From Conus ventricosus (lineage: Eukaryota > Mollusca > Gastropoda > Neogastropoda > Conidae): a DNA stretch of 64,000 nucleotides. The stretch is from positions 72,156,353 to 72,220,352 of the forward strand of contig CM031616.1 of assembly GCA_018398815.1 (NCBI GenBank). The letters run 5' to 3'. Positions 47,141-57,923 of this stretch are shown piece after piece. Each line of letters begins with the position of its first letter. Within the stretch, counting starts at the first letter, position 1. The translations under genes and the position numbers were made by a program. Under the pieces are notes generated by a model, which saw only the letters and a program-made list of their open reading frames with translations, had not been told where the DNA came from and ran no database searches.

Positions 47141-47173
<33 letters not shown>
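47107..47173. repeat. (TG)n microsatellite inside the transposon
   Basis: An imperfect TG tract with TTG and TGG interruptions, in the putative intron between the 5' exon and the main coding region. Confidence 0.95.
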
Positions 47174-47178
<5 letters not shown>

Positions 47179-48073
47179 CACACAAACCTATATCATGTGA
47201 TTGTGAGTGTGTTTTCAAGACCATCACAGACATTTGCAATATAACCTTTTTACAATGAAGTGAATGAGATTTACTGGAAAATAATCTAAGTGAGCATATT
47301 TTAACAAGGAACATTTCTTTAGTACTTTTCTCACCATACATTTATATAAATACTAGAAAGCTCAAAGTGCTGAAGTACCTTAACAATAGCAACAAGAAAA
47401 GCAAACTAAAACACGCATTTTACTCACACACACAATCGATCATGTATTTTTTTAAATGCAGTCTTTTCATAAAATGTATGTTCTTTTCGTGACTGTTGTA
47501 TAAGGGGGGAGGGAGAGAGATAATAAACGGAATGATGTGGTGGGCTCATACACGCGAGAAAAATCCAACAAGTACTACTGCCCCTTCTTCAATACTATTA
47601 CAAAATACACATACAATGACAGAAATCAACAGATCATTTCATGAAAACAAAAAAAATAAACGATCACTATGCGCATTCACTTCGAAGAAAAACGCACGAA
47701 CACGGCCGCGCAAGATCGACCAGATCGTTTTGTTACTTGTGACCAAAGTCATTCCACTTCCGGTAATCGATACTGTCAAATAATTTAATAAAATATGCCC
47801 CAAACTTTTATTATATAAAAAATTAAACATACGATTCGACAATGTGCAATCTTGAAATTATATTTAGTTAATGTTTAGGTAAAATGAGCCTTCCGATAAA
47901 ATTAAATCAACTTCGACAGGAAGACGACAAGAGTACAGAACATGTTTTTCCTAACACTTTCACTTGATCACTTCTAATTCAAAACTAACCATAATCTGGT
48001 CATTCTCAACCGATCATTTCTTTGAAAGATGTGCTTAAATAATCGATCTGCCATAATCACAAATAAAACTTAC

Positions 48074-48243
48074 CATAGAGATCCTGGACACGGACGTCCA
48101 TTCATTTGAAACGATGGTCGGTCCGACGCACTTGCCATGTAGGTCGCCATTCCGATTGTATTGTTGTGCCTCGCGACGTTCCGCACACTCGCTTTTCCCG
48201 GCTTGCGATTGGTGGCTATGGCACGGATAGAGCTCATTTGCAT
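48074..48243 (-). CDS. Putative 5' exon of the transposon protein
   Basis: On the minus strand an ATG at 48243 opens a frame with the basic segment RAIATNRKPGKASVRNVARH and NNTIGMATYMASAS. It ends at a strong donor, CTATG|GTAAGT (48073). A second ATG in another frame (MDVRVQDLY, near 48101) would join in frame to GDQFHRMKQYSQQKEGG after an acceptor at about 46967. Which start is used cannot be settled from the sequence. The upstream 500 bp (48250-48767) holds the end of the element and presumably its promoter. Confidence 0.4.
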
Positions 48244-48767
48244 ACCGCTGTGTTGACTTGAAATCCTCTTTCCAGCGCACCCTAAGATGATATATCTTTA
48301 TTCAGTATTTCTTGGAGATAAAGTAGATTGAAATTTACCCAATTTTTCAACTCGTTTTCTCAAATTAATACTGGACTTAAATTATTTTGAAACTGTACTG
48401 TTTTTAAAGAGGAATCTTCGATCTTTATTATGAAACTATTTTTAGATCACTCTGTCCAGCATGTGTAAAGCGAGTCGAGATTTTCCAACACGTACCAACT
48501 TCGGGTTCGGCGGACGTCGGCAATTTCGCTGACGGCGAAGCTGACTTTTCTTTCCAGGGGTATTTTTCATTTAGATTTTCTCTCTCTCACGCATTCATGA
48601 CAAAAATGAAAATACATGAGAATAAAAGTAGATAAATAAAGGTTTATTCAGAATCAAAAGCATCGTTATAGATACAGTATTACACCAGTACTGCCTGATT
48701 GAAGTTGGCCTATTTTCACCTAAAATCAACCTTTCCCTCACTGCTGACAGGGGCGTGCCGCTACCTA

Positions 48768-49168
48768 GTAATAGTAAAAACAGTAACAGTAATTTAAGTA
48801 ATGGTAATAAAAATATCAACAATAATAATGATAGATAGATATAATAAAAACAATAATGAGGATAGGGAGGAAGAGGAAGAAGTAGGAAGGGGGGGCAGTT
48901 ACACTGATGATAATGGTAAAAATATTATAAGTAATAATCATAAACGAGTGTGGATTGTAAAGCGCTTAGAGCTTGGCCTCTAGCCGAGAATAGGCGCTAT
49001 ATAAGTATTCATTATTATTATTATTATTATTAATAGTGAATGTATAATGATGATGATTATGGCGATATTAATACTAATTTAGGTAGAAAGACTAATAAAG
49101 GATATTCTTCTTATGACACTGATGGTAATGATGATGATAGTACTGTTTACCAATGGTATGATGGCAAT
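48768..49168. repeat. AAT/GAT-rich host repeat with a SINE tail
   Basis: The interrupted 70-bp unit continues here (48768-48825). A SINE tail (48944-49032) and more ATT/GAT-rich sequence follow. Confidence 0.7.
48944..49032 (+). mobile_element. SINE 3' tail fragment
   Basis: GATTGTAAAGCGCTTAGAGC through GGCGCTATATAAGTATTC and an (ATT)n end, identical in this part to the SINE at 10122-10648. The tRNA head and body are missing. Confidence 0.85.
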
Positions 49169-49608
49169 GAGATAAGATAAGATAATGTTGCTTATAGCCC
49201 AGCTGACCACAAAGGGCCACATCAGGGCTGTCACCACGTTAAAATCAACTCACAAGTCATTCATTCACACAATTCTTTAAAACACATCGAAAAAACCCAC
49301 CCAAAAGTTTGTTAAAAATCTTTCCACTGTAAAATCTCAGATCCGATGAAAAATGTGAATCTCTTTCAAGTACTCAAAGATCGTGTCAGTCTCTGAACAA
49401 GGTTTTCATGGAATCTGCTGTAAAATGTTTGTCTCACATCGTGCAAGTCCCAACACTCTAAAAGAATATGTATTCATTGTGAGTGGAACTTGACATGGAA
49501 TGCACCACGGAGCTTCTTCACTCTTTAAAAGGTATGAATAGGTAAAATACGAATGGCCTGTGTGCAGCCGGCACAGAACTGTTTCTTCTTTACGACAATT
49601 ATGGCAAT
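49161..49608 (-). mobile_element. 5'-truncated I/Nimb-type LINE tail (49169-about 49600)
   Basis: The same 3' end as copy B: GATAAGATAAGATAATGTTG, the 3' UTR, and the ORF2 end with the H..C segment. It is cut at the equivalent of copy B position 13160. An 8-bp duplication, ATGGCAAT, lies at 49161-49168 and 49601-49608; it may have been longer originally. Confidence 0.85.
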
Positions 49609-49987
49609 TATAAGGACTGTAATAATGATAAAAGTAACATTAGTAATGAGAACAATTGGTGTAAAGAAACAGAGATGGTCAATGAGTAAAAGTTAACAAT
49701 ACTACTGGAGCAGGGAGAGGGTGGTGATAATAGAAATGATAGTGATGACAATAATAATGATTGTAATAGTAACAGTAGGTGAAATGGAATAGGAATGATC
49801 AAAGTGAAAGGCTAACAACATTAGTGGAGCAGGGAAGAAGGGAGGGGAAAAAAGGAAAGAAACACAGAAGGGGGGGGGGGGAGGGGGGAGGGGGGAGGGA
49901 ACCACATACCTATGAGTACACCTACACACAAACACACATCGACACTTCTCTCTCTCTAATTTTTTCCATTTTCTTTTAAACTATTAT
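49609..49987. repeat. Degenerate minisatellite, left of the RTE nest
   Basis: Two copies (about 49640 and 49775) of a phrase like CAATTGGTG.AAAGAAACAGA..GGTCAATGAGTAAAAG..AACA are separated by AAT/GAT-rich sequence. A G-rich tract is at 49869-49900. Two related copies lie at 59185 and 59290, on the other side of the RTE element, so the element appears to have inserted into this array. Confidence 0.7.
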
Positions 49988-50379
49988 CTTCCACACGGTC
50001 AACCTTGTCGTGGTGTGGGAGCTTGTGTGCCCCTATGACCCAGAGAGCATGCAGCGGGAGCGTATGCTCCTGGTAGGGCCACCCAAGCTGGACAGGTCGA
50101 AATGTAGAGGTCAACTAATGCAGACCAACTCTCCCGGAGGTTAAAGGGTTTGCGTAGGCCTAACACCCCTTCCTAGAAAAAAAAAGCAAGTTACAGAAGC
50201 ACTGACAACATCAAACAAGACATTCACCTGGGAGAGGAAGGGTTTCCATCCGGAGACTCATGACTTCAGGCAGTGAAAGCCAAGAGGAAGCTGCAAGACC
50301 AACCCTCCTTCTGACCCCAGGAAAACAACAAGGATAGTCACTTGGAACATCAGGGCAATGTACGAAGCGGGCAGAACCA

Positions 50380-50663
50380 TCCAGATATAGATTAAGATTA
50401 AAATTATAGTCCCGTCAACAGCAAAGGTTATCTCAGGACTGTCACCACGTTTCAGTCTACCACGTTTATATGTAGTTTATATGTTAAAAAAGGATTAAAA
50501 GCAAAACCTTACCCAACCCATTAAAAAAAGATTAAAAGAACTAACCCTAGAATTAAAAACCAACACATTGAAATCACTAACTGTGATCTGCAAAAATCAA
50601 TACTGGGTATAGAAAATCTAACAACACAAAATTCACACACGATGAAATAAATTCACTTCCAGA
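50380..50663 (-). mobile_element. Short LINE-tail insertion in the RTE endonuclease (50386-50663)
   Basis: TCCAGA at 50380-50385 is repeated at 50658-50663. Removing one copy and the insert rejoins the endonuclease in frame (RTIQ to TAREMKTY). The insert begins GATTAAGATTAAAATTATAG and contains CAGGACTGTCACCACGTTTC. This is a diverged relative of the I/Nimb-type 3' end (CAGGGCTGTCACCACGTT in copy B). It therefore looks like a truncated copy of a related LINE. Confidence 0.75.
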
Positions 50664-52316
50664 CAGCAAGAGAGATGAAGACCTACAAGATAGGAGTCCT
50701 AGGACTGAGTGAGACAAGGTGGCTACAGTCAGGACAGCTGAGACTTTCATCAGGAGGGCTGCTGCTGTACTCTGGACACACAGAAGATGGAGCCCCCCAC
50801 ACTGAGGGTGTGGCCCTGATGCTGGCACCGGAGGCGCAGCGGGCACTCATTGGCTGGGAACCTGTCAACTCCCACATCATCACAGCCAAGTTTAGCACCA
50901 AGAAGAACATCAAGCTGAACATCATCCAATGCTACGCTCCCACAAATGATGCAGAGGAGGAAAAGAAAGATGATTTCTACCAGCAAGTACAAGCTGTGCC
51001 GGACAGAAGAGGAGCAAACGACATCACAATAGTCATGGGTGACTTTAACGCCAAGATAGGATCAGACAACACAGGATATGAAGACATCATGGGGACACAT
51101 GGACTTAGACAGATGAGTGACTGACAATGCAGAACGCTTTGCAGACCTGTGCGCATTGAACCAGCTGGTGATAGGAGGCAGCATCTTCCTCAAAAGCGCA
51201 TCCACACGGCCACCTGGAGATCCCCGGACCACGTCACGACATCTGCATCAGCAGAAAATTCAGGATCATGGCGGGATGTGAGGGTGATGAGGGGTGCTGA
51301 CGTGCCATCAGACCACCACCCGCTTGTGACAACAGTGAGACTCCGACTCAAAAAGTACACTTCAACAAAAGCAGCATGGACAAGATATAATGTGGAGCTG
51401 TTTAGCAGTGAAGAAATAAGGGAGAAATTTCAGATCAGTCTTACCAACAGGTCCCAGCTACTTGAAGAATTGCTTGAAGAGGAGAGCACAGACATCGAGA
51501 ACCTGTGGCAACATACCAAGAAACTTTGGCATGAGACCTGTGAGGAGGTACTTGGAAAGAAGAAAACTGAACACAAGGAGTGGATCTCTGATGATCCTAT
51601 TCAGAAAATGAACAAAAGGAAAGAGGAGAAAGCCACACTGAACATGAACCGGACAAGATCAAGCAAAGCACAAGCCCAAGAAGACTACACCCAGGCGGAC
51701 AAAGAAGTGAAGAAAAGTGTGAAGAAAGATAAGAAGGACTTCATCAACAGACTTGCCAGACAAGCAGAGGATGCTGCGGGGCAGGGCAACATGAGAGAGC
51801 TGAACACCACCACAAAGAAGCTGGTGGGCAAGTTCCAACAGACTGGCAAGCCAGTCAAAGACAAAAACAGAAAGACCCTCACAACAGGAGATCAATTGAA
51901 GCGATGGGCAGAGCACTTCACGGAATTACTAAACCGTCCCGCCCCTGAAGCACCACCCGACATCCCACCAGCAGAAACAGAACTGCCCATCAACTGTGAG
52001 AAACCATCGAAAGCAGAGATCAGAAAGACCATCCTGACACTGAGGAATGGGAAGGCAGCAGGACGTGATGGGATCCCAGCAGAAGCTATTAAAGAGGGGT
52101 TTACGGTTACGGGTCATCAGTGCAGCTGTGTTTTGTAGTCAGCGCTCAAATCGAACCTAAATTTTTCCTATTTTTTCTACTTGAGATAGGTTCTGTCCCT
52201 TGTGAAAGTGCCACTTTTTGGTTTTCTAGCCAATGCAATTCATGACTAGAATAGTTTTCCCCTGACAGTGCTAGAAGCGAAGTTCAAATCTCTTCTCTCA
52301 GATCTGACCCACTTTT

Positions 52317-52328
52317 CAAGATGGCGCC
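52317..52328. promoter_or_regulatory. YY1-like motif in the CR1 5' region
   Basis: CAAGATGGCGCC matches the AAGATGGC core bound by YY1, which in mammalian L1 positions transcription starts. It lies about 220 bp from the 5' end of the CR1 element. Function here is inference. Confidence 0.4.
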
Positions 52329-52590
52329 TTTGTGTGTGTACATCGTACATGACTGAATTCCCGTGATTTATCATCGACCATCATTTGTTTCTTCACCAAG
52401 CAAATTCTATTTGAAACTCACTGTTTGCTTCAAACATCGAAGTTTCCCATTGCTGCCAGCCATTAATCAACACCTGCACCTGTATAGCCTGCTGACTGTG
52501 AGTATGTTCTAGTTTGCCTCCCACAATGATAATGTTACCACCCGACTGATACTCATGCTCTTTACCCCCTACTAAGGATGCAATTTCTAT

Positions 52591-53043
52591 CTTGTGCCAT
52601 CTTTATCACTGCAATTCTTGTCAGCATGCCTGACTATCTTGTGCCATCTTTATCACTGCAATCCTTGACAGCATGCCTGACTATCTTGTGCCATCTTTAT
52701 CACTGCAATCCTTGTCAGCATGCCTGACTATCTTGTGCCATCTTTATCACTGCAATCCTTGACAGCATGCCTGACTATCTTGTGCCATCTTTATCACTGC
52801 AATCCTTGTCAGCATGCCTGACTATCTTGTGCCATCTTTATCACTGCAATCCTTGTCAGCATGCCTGACTATCTTGTGCCATCTTTATCACTGCAATCCT
52901 TGTCAGCATGCCTGACTATCTTGTGCCATCTTTATCACTGCAATCCTTGACAGCATGCCTGACTATCTTGTGCCATCTTTATCACTGCAATCCTTGTCAG
53001 CATGCCTGACTATCTTGTGCCATCTTTATCACTGCAATCCTCT
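52591..53043. repeat. 47-bp tandem repeat, 9.6 copies, in the CR1 5' region
   Basis: The unit starts CTTGTGCCATCTTTATCACT and ends GACTAT. Starts are at 52591, 52638, 52685 and so on to 53014. Copies differ mainly at one A/T position (CTTGACAGC or CTTGTCAGC). It sits just upstream of the PHD-encoding part. Confidence 0.95.
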
Positions 53044-53088
53044 TCAGCTGTGAGTCCGAGACCCACGATGCAGCCCCCCGACAGAACT

Positions 53089-56000
53089 TTCTAGTTACCA
53101 CTGTGGTACGTGTGACAAGTCTGTCACAAGTTTTGACCGTGGGGTCGCATGTGAAGGGTGTGGCCAATGGTTCCATGCTGACTGTCAGAGCATTGGAGAC
53201 TCATATGAACAACTAGGAGCGTCTGACATTGTGTGGAAATGTTTAGTCTGCGACTGCGCAAACTACAGCATGACAGCATTCGATCTGCACGACGTAGGGA
53301 AAACAACTCTTGTTTCTTGACTCCTCCCTACCGTCTCCCAAGGGCACCACCTTCAAGCCACTCCACTCCTCCACACCAACCAGACAGGCCCGCCAGAACA
53401 AGCAGAAAAATCGGCCTCTCCGCTTCTTGAACGTGAACGCCCGTTCCTGCGTGAAAAACCTTCCAGGTATGTTAAACCTGATTGAGACCACCAGACTGGA
53501 CGTTATCTTTGTAACAGAGACGAGGCTTGATGGCAGTATTGCTGATAGCGAAATCCTGCCGCCCTACTATAAAGTGTGGAGGTGTGACAGAAACCGAGAG
53601 GGTGGGGGTTGCCTTGTCGCAGTTGCTGATCACTTCACCAGCTACAAGGTTCCTGAACTGACCGTCCCTGACGGTGAGCTTGTGTGGGCCAAAATAAAGC
53701 TGAAAGGAAGGAAAGACCCCTGGTTGCTGTCTATTACAAGCTGGACGATGGAGACGAGGACAGTCTAAATCGCTTCTCAGCGTTAGTCCAGTGCGTCTCC
53801 TCCCTCAATGCCTACGTGGTGATTGGGGCGACTTCAACCTGCCCTCCCTCGACTGGACAACATGCAGCCTCAAGACTCCAGTGTCTACCCCAGACTGCAC
53901 ACACAGTTCCTGGACCTCCTCAACGATCATGGATTACAGCAGATGGTCACCTTCTCCACCAGTGAGAACACCCTCGACATCTTCGTAACAAACTTCCCAC
54001 ACTGGTCCCACGCACTGAAGGAGTTCCAGGAATCTCCGACCACTTCACAGTCTACATGGAGTTCCAGATCCAGCCAGAGCGTCGCAACAACACCAAGAGG
54101 CTTGTCCCCTGCTACAAGCGAGCAAATTGGCCTGCACTACACGCTGCTGCTGCTGAACTCGCGGACTCCATCCTTGCCTCCTTCGACACCAGCAGTGACA
54201 CTGAAGAGATCTGGACTGCGTTCAAGGACCGGCTGCACCAGATCGTCCGCTCCCATATCCTGCATACCACTCCAAAGGCCAAGTACGGGAAGCCCTGGGT
54301 GGACTACAAGTCAAAAGCACTCATCCGCAAGAGAGACAGAGCCTACAAGAGGTGGAAGAAGTCTGGCGACCCAGGACATCTTCAGGAACTCAAAGAGCTG
54401 AAGCGCCAAGTCCAGCGCCAACTTCGCAGAAACTACTGGTTCCATACAGCTCGCCTCATTGAGGACAGCACAAAGACGGTGGCAGAGTCTCCAAGGCGTT
54501 CTGAGGCTACGTAAAAGCCAAGAAGACGGATTCTTCAAATGTCTCTCCCCTGAAAGTTGATGGCCGCCTTGTAACGGATGCCCAGGGCCAGGCTGAGATC
54601 CTGAATCGCCAATTCCAGTCGGCATTCAGCAAGAGGACACCCTGCACTCCTGAAGACTTCGAAGCCACGACAGGGCTCAGCCTCAACACCGTCGGACTAA
54701 CGTGCAGCACCATCACCGTCAGGGAGAAGGGCATCAAGAAGCTGCTGAGGAACCTGAAGTCCAGAAAGGCTCCCGGCCCCGACGGCAAACACCCCCAATA
54801 TCATGAAAGAGCTCGCCAGCGAACTCACTCCCGCCCTTACGCTGTTGTTCCAGTCCTCCATCAACTCTGGCACTGTTCCGTTAGACTGGAAGACCGCCCA
54901 TGTCTCGCCTATCTTCAAGAAAGGTGAACGGTACAGACCAGCAAACTATCGCCCCATCTCTCTGACTAGCATACCTGGAAAGGTACTGGAGCACATCATT
55001 GTCCACAACATCATGGACTTCGCAGAGAGCAACAACATCCTCTGCAGGGAACAGCATGGCTTTAGAAAGCAGCGGTCCTGTGTCAGCCAGCTGATAGGCC
55101 TTGTGGATGAGATCACCTACAGCAGGGAGAAAGGCAAACAGACAGACATGCTAGTCATGGACTTCGCAAAGGCCTTTGACAAGGTGTCCCACTCACTCCT
55201 GACCCACAAAATACAGCACTACGGTATCACCGGCAATATCAATAACTGGATCCAGAGCTTCCTAAGCGACAGGAGGCAAGCAGTTGTCGTTGACGGTGTC
55301 ACCTCCACTTTTGTGCCTGCAGAGTCAGGAGTCACCCAGGGCTCTGTCCTCGGCCCATGCCTCTTCCTGCTTTATATTAACGATCTCCCCTAGGGCCTGA
55401 CCTCCACCGTATGGCTCTTTGCAGACGACACGGTCTGTCACAAGACACTTTGCAGACGACACGGTCTGTCACAAGACAATCACCAAAGCCGCCGACCAGC
55501 ACGATCAGCAGAGTGACCTGGACAAGCTTGCTGACTGAGAAGAAAAGTGGCTGATGTCCTTCCACCCGGACAAGTGTGAGGCCCTACACTTTGGCAAGTG
55601 GTGGCAGAAAACATACTATCTGAGAGACCACCACTGAAGTCCTCCAGCAATGCCAAGTACCTCGGTGTCACCATCTCCACCGATCTCAGCTGGAAGAAAC
55701 ATACAAATAACGTCACCATGAAAGCCAGCAAGACCTTTGGCTTCCTGCGACGAAACTTAAAGGTCGGCTCCATCTCCATCAAAGACCAAGCCTACAAGAC
55801 CATGGTGCGCCCCCAGCGGGAATATGCGTGCGATGTTTGGGATCCACACACTGAAAACAACATACAGTCCCTCGAGAAGATCCAGAGGAGGGCTGCCCGC
55901 TGGGTAGTAAACCGCTACCCGCCAAACATCAAGCGTGGGAGAAATGCTTGACCAGCTGAGCTGGACATCACTGGAAGATCGGCAAAGAAGAACCCGCCTA

Positions 56001-56232
56001 CAACACTGTACAAGTACCACCATGGTGACATCATGATACAGACAAACCATGCGCCAAGACACCTGAAAACTGGATACACCACTCGGCATTATTACGAACA
56101 CCAGTACATCATGGAGTCCAGCTGCAGAAACTACCGAAAACACTCCTTCCCCCGCACCACCAAGGAGTTCAATAAGCTCCCACCCGAGGCAATCCAATCA
56201 GCCTCGGTGGTGGACTTTCAGTCCTACCTCTG
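53089..56232 (+). pseudogene. CR1 coding region: PHD finger, endonuclease, RT
   Basis: The reading frame opens with the PHD-like C4HC3 finger, breaks at a stop near 53318, and resumes with the endonuclease. It is broken again near 53770 and 54060, continues through KKGERYRPANYRPIS to LLYINDLP (55393), then meets a stop. The FADD region is duplicated out of frame. The final part carries NAKYLGVTISTDLSWKKH, the block after the RT palm, and a basic C-terminus ending near 56232. The finger may bind chromatin, as proposed for PHD-bearing CR1 ORFs; this is family knowledge, not visible here. Confidence 0.8.
55417..55478. repeat. 31-bp exact tandem duplication across the RT FADD motif
   Basis: 55417-55447 is repeated exactly at 55448-55478 (CTTTGCAGACGACACGGTCT...). 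Since 31 is not a multiple of three, it shifts the frame right at the catalytic FADD block. Confidence 0.95.
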
Positions 56233-56907
56233 ATCCACCACCCCCGACCCTCATCTCCCCCACCCATCCCCTCCCACCCCATGCCTAGAGTACAAACCCT
56301 CCCCACCCACTCTAAAGTAGGGCCTGCCAAAGTATGGTTTAGAGGTCTGAAATAGTGAGTGTGGCATCCCCCACTTCCCCTGCCCACTGTCCATGCAGTT
56401 AGGTAGTCAGCACTGACTGCATAAATTGACCCACAACTCCCACAGCAAACTGGAACCCCTTTGTAGATACCAGAATCTTCAGCTTGTTGAAGGCGGACAG
56501 ATATCAAAGAAGAAGAAGATGTTAGTATAGCTGTCAACTTACTGTACAGCCTCTTTGGCAAGATATGGGAAAAAGAGAACATCCCAGCAGACTGGATGGA
56601 AGGCATTGTCATCAAACTGCCAAAGAAAGGAGACCTTACCAACTGTAGTAACTATAGAGGGATCATGCTCCTGTCAGTGCCAGGCAAGGGTCTAAAGAGA
56701 GTCTTATTGGAGAGGATGAAGGAAGCAGTTGACCCAAAGCTCCGAGACCAGCAGGCGGGCTTCCGGCGAAACAGATCCTGTGCCGACCAGATCGCCACCC
56801 TCAGGATCATCATCGAACAGTCCTTGGAGTGGAACTCGCCCGGCCCTTTACATCAACTTCATCGACCATGAAAAGGCCTTCGACTGTGTAGATTGAGAGA
56901 CACTATG

Positions 56908-57491
56908 GAAGCTACATGGGTGAAACTGGGAAAAAATTGAAAAACTGAAAGGTTGGGGTCCAGGGGCCGGTTAGGCCCCTGGTGGGGTCCAATGGCAGCG
57001 CCCTTGGTGGGGGCCCAGGGAGGCAAAGCCCCCCGGCCGAAATTGATTTTTTGAAAAATTCAGACAGTTTTCGTGGCCTCTGGTGAAAGGAAATTTGGAG
57101 CCGAGGCCTTGTTTGAAACACGCATTTATTGCTTATATGTGAACAAAAGTCATCATTTTAAATTTTAAAAAAAACAAAAACTTACCCCCCCAAAAACCAG
57201 CCTGGTTGGTGCCTTTAACATAGAAGGGCAGTAAGGGCATCAACATCAGGACCGCAAGCCTGTTGCAAGCCAACATATTTCCTGAACAGGAAATCTACTG
57301 GTAAATTGGAAGCCATGAGAAGAGTGTTGTAGTCAGTAGAACTCTGTGGTTACTCAAGATTTTTTTCTCTCCTTTCTGGTGGAATGGATCATAAACTCCT
57401 CTATGTTGTGCAGCTGGAACAATGGAGAACAGGCTGTAGTGTTGCTTGTCTGAGCACAGCAATATTCTCTTGTAGAGCAGATGCAATTTTG

Positions 57492-57522
<31 letters not shown>

Positions 57523-57546
57523 TGTGTGTGTGGCGTGCATGCGTGC

Positions 57547-57586
<40 letters not shown>

Positions 57587-57923
57587 ATCACTAGGGGGGA
57601 AGGGGGGGAGGGGGGAATTCAACTGAATCACCTTCTTTAAGATAGGACATTCTCACAGTTTCCAACGAACTCCAAACTCAAAATCTAGATTTCGGCAAAT
57701 GGTGCTTTATTTTTGTTCCCTAAAATAAAGAGTACTTCCGATTCGGCACTTCCGTTTTATGGTAAGACGCACTCGATACATAATTTGAGCAATTTTAGAG
57801 ACTGTTTTGAAAAAACTTTTTTTCTCTGACTCCAGATTTATTAAAAACAGAAAATTCCGTCTCGAATAATTTCATAAAATGGATTCCGTCCTCAGACTGA
57901 AGAAGTTTCACCCATGAAGCTAC
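56908..57923. mobile_element. hAT-like element, 1000 bp (56916-57915), with 8-bp target duplication
   Basis: GAAGCTAC at 56908-56915 and 57916-57923 flank it. The terminal inverted repeats are ATGGGTGAAACT and AGTTTCACCCAT. An 8-bp duplication suggests hAT. It encodes no protein. It contains a compound (TG)n tract (57491-57588) and a C/G-rich segment with GGGGCC palindromes (56950-57040). It interrupts the RT of the RTE-like LINE, which resumes at 57924. Confidence 0.85.

Larger units (their letters stand above)
44065..48774 (-). mobile_element. Unassigned autonomous-type DNA transposon (44072-48767, 4.7 kb)
   Basis: The termini are TAGGTAGCGGCAG on the left and the same, TAGGTAGCGGCAC, read from the right. 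A 7-bp target duplication GTAATAG lies at 44065-44071 and 48768-48774. The insertion splits one unit of a 70-bp host repeat, which makes the borders certain. On the minus strand it encodes a multi-exon protein: a short 5' exon near 48074-48243, a main coding region at about 45180-46960 with coiled coil, and an HIDGTS motif. The rest is non-coding (44072-45100 and 47000-48070). The TIR sequence, duplication length and protein do not match a superfamily I can name; P- and hAT-type elements share 7-8-bp duplications. It interrupts a MORC intron. Confidence 0.8.
52097..56517 (+). mobile_element. CR1-type LINE, near full length, inserted in the RTE RT
   Basis: The borders are set by the RTE frame, which resumes exactly (EAIKE to DVSIAV). 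A 5' region of about 500 bp is followed by a 47-bp tandem array. A PHD-type finger comes next (53110-53262: C-x2-C, CEGCGQWFHADC, WKCLVCDC). The endonuclease (about 53410-54060) has RFLNVNARS and VTETRLDGSI. The RT (about 54700-55560) has APGPDG near 54770, RPISLTSIPGK, DFAKAFDKVSH, GVTQGSVLGP and a FADDT block. The C-terminus runs to FQSYL* (56232). The 3' end is GAAGAAGAAG. PHD plus endonuclease plus RT is a known CR1-group layout. Frameshifts and a 31-bp duplication at FADD make it inactive. Confidence 0.88.

Noticed and set aside
52591..53043. CRISPR-like array
   Set aside because: Repeats are direct and contiguous with no unique spacers, and the context is a eukaryotic LINE.
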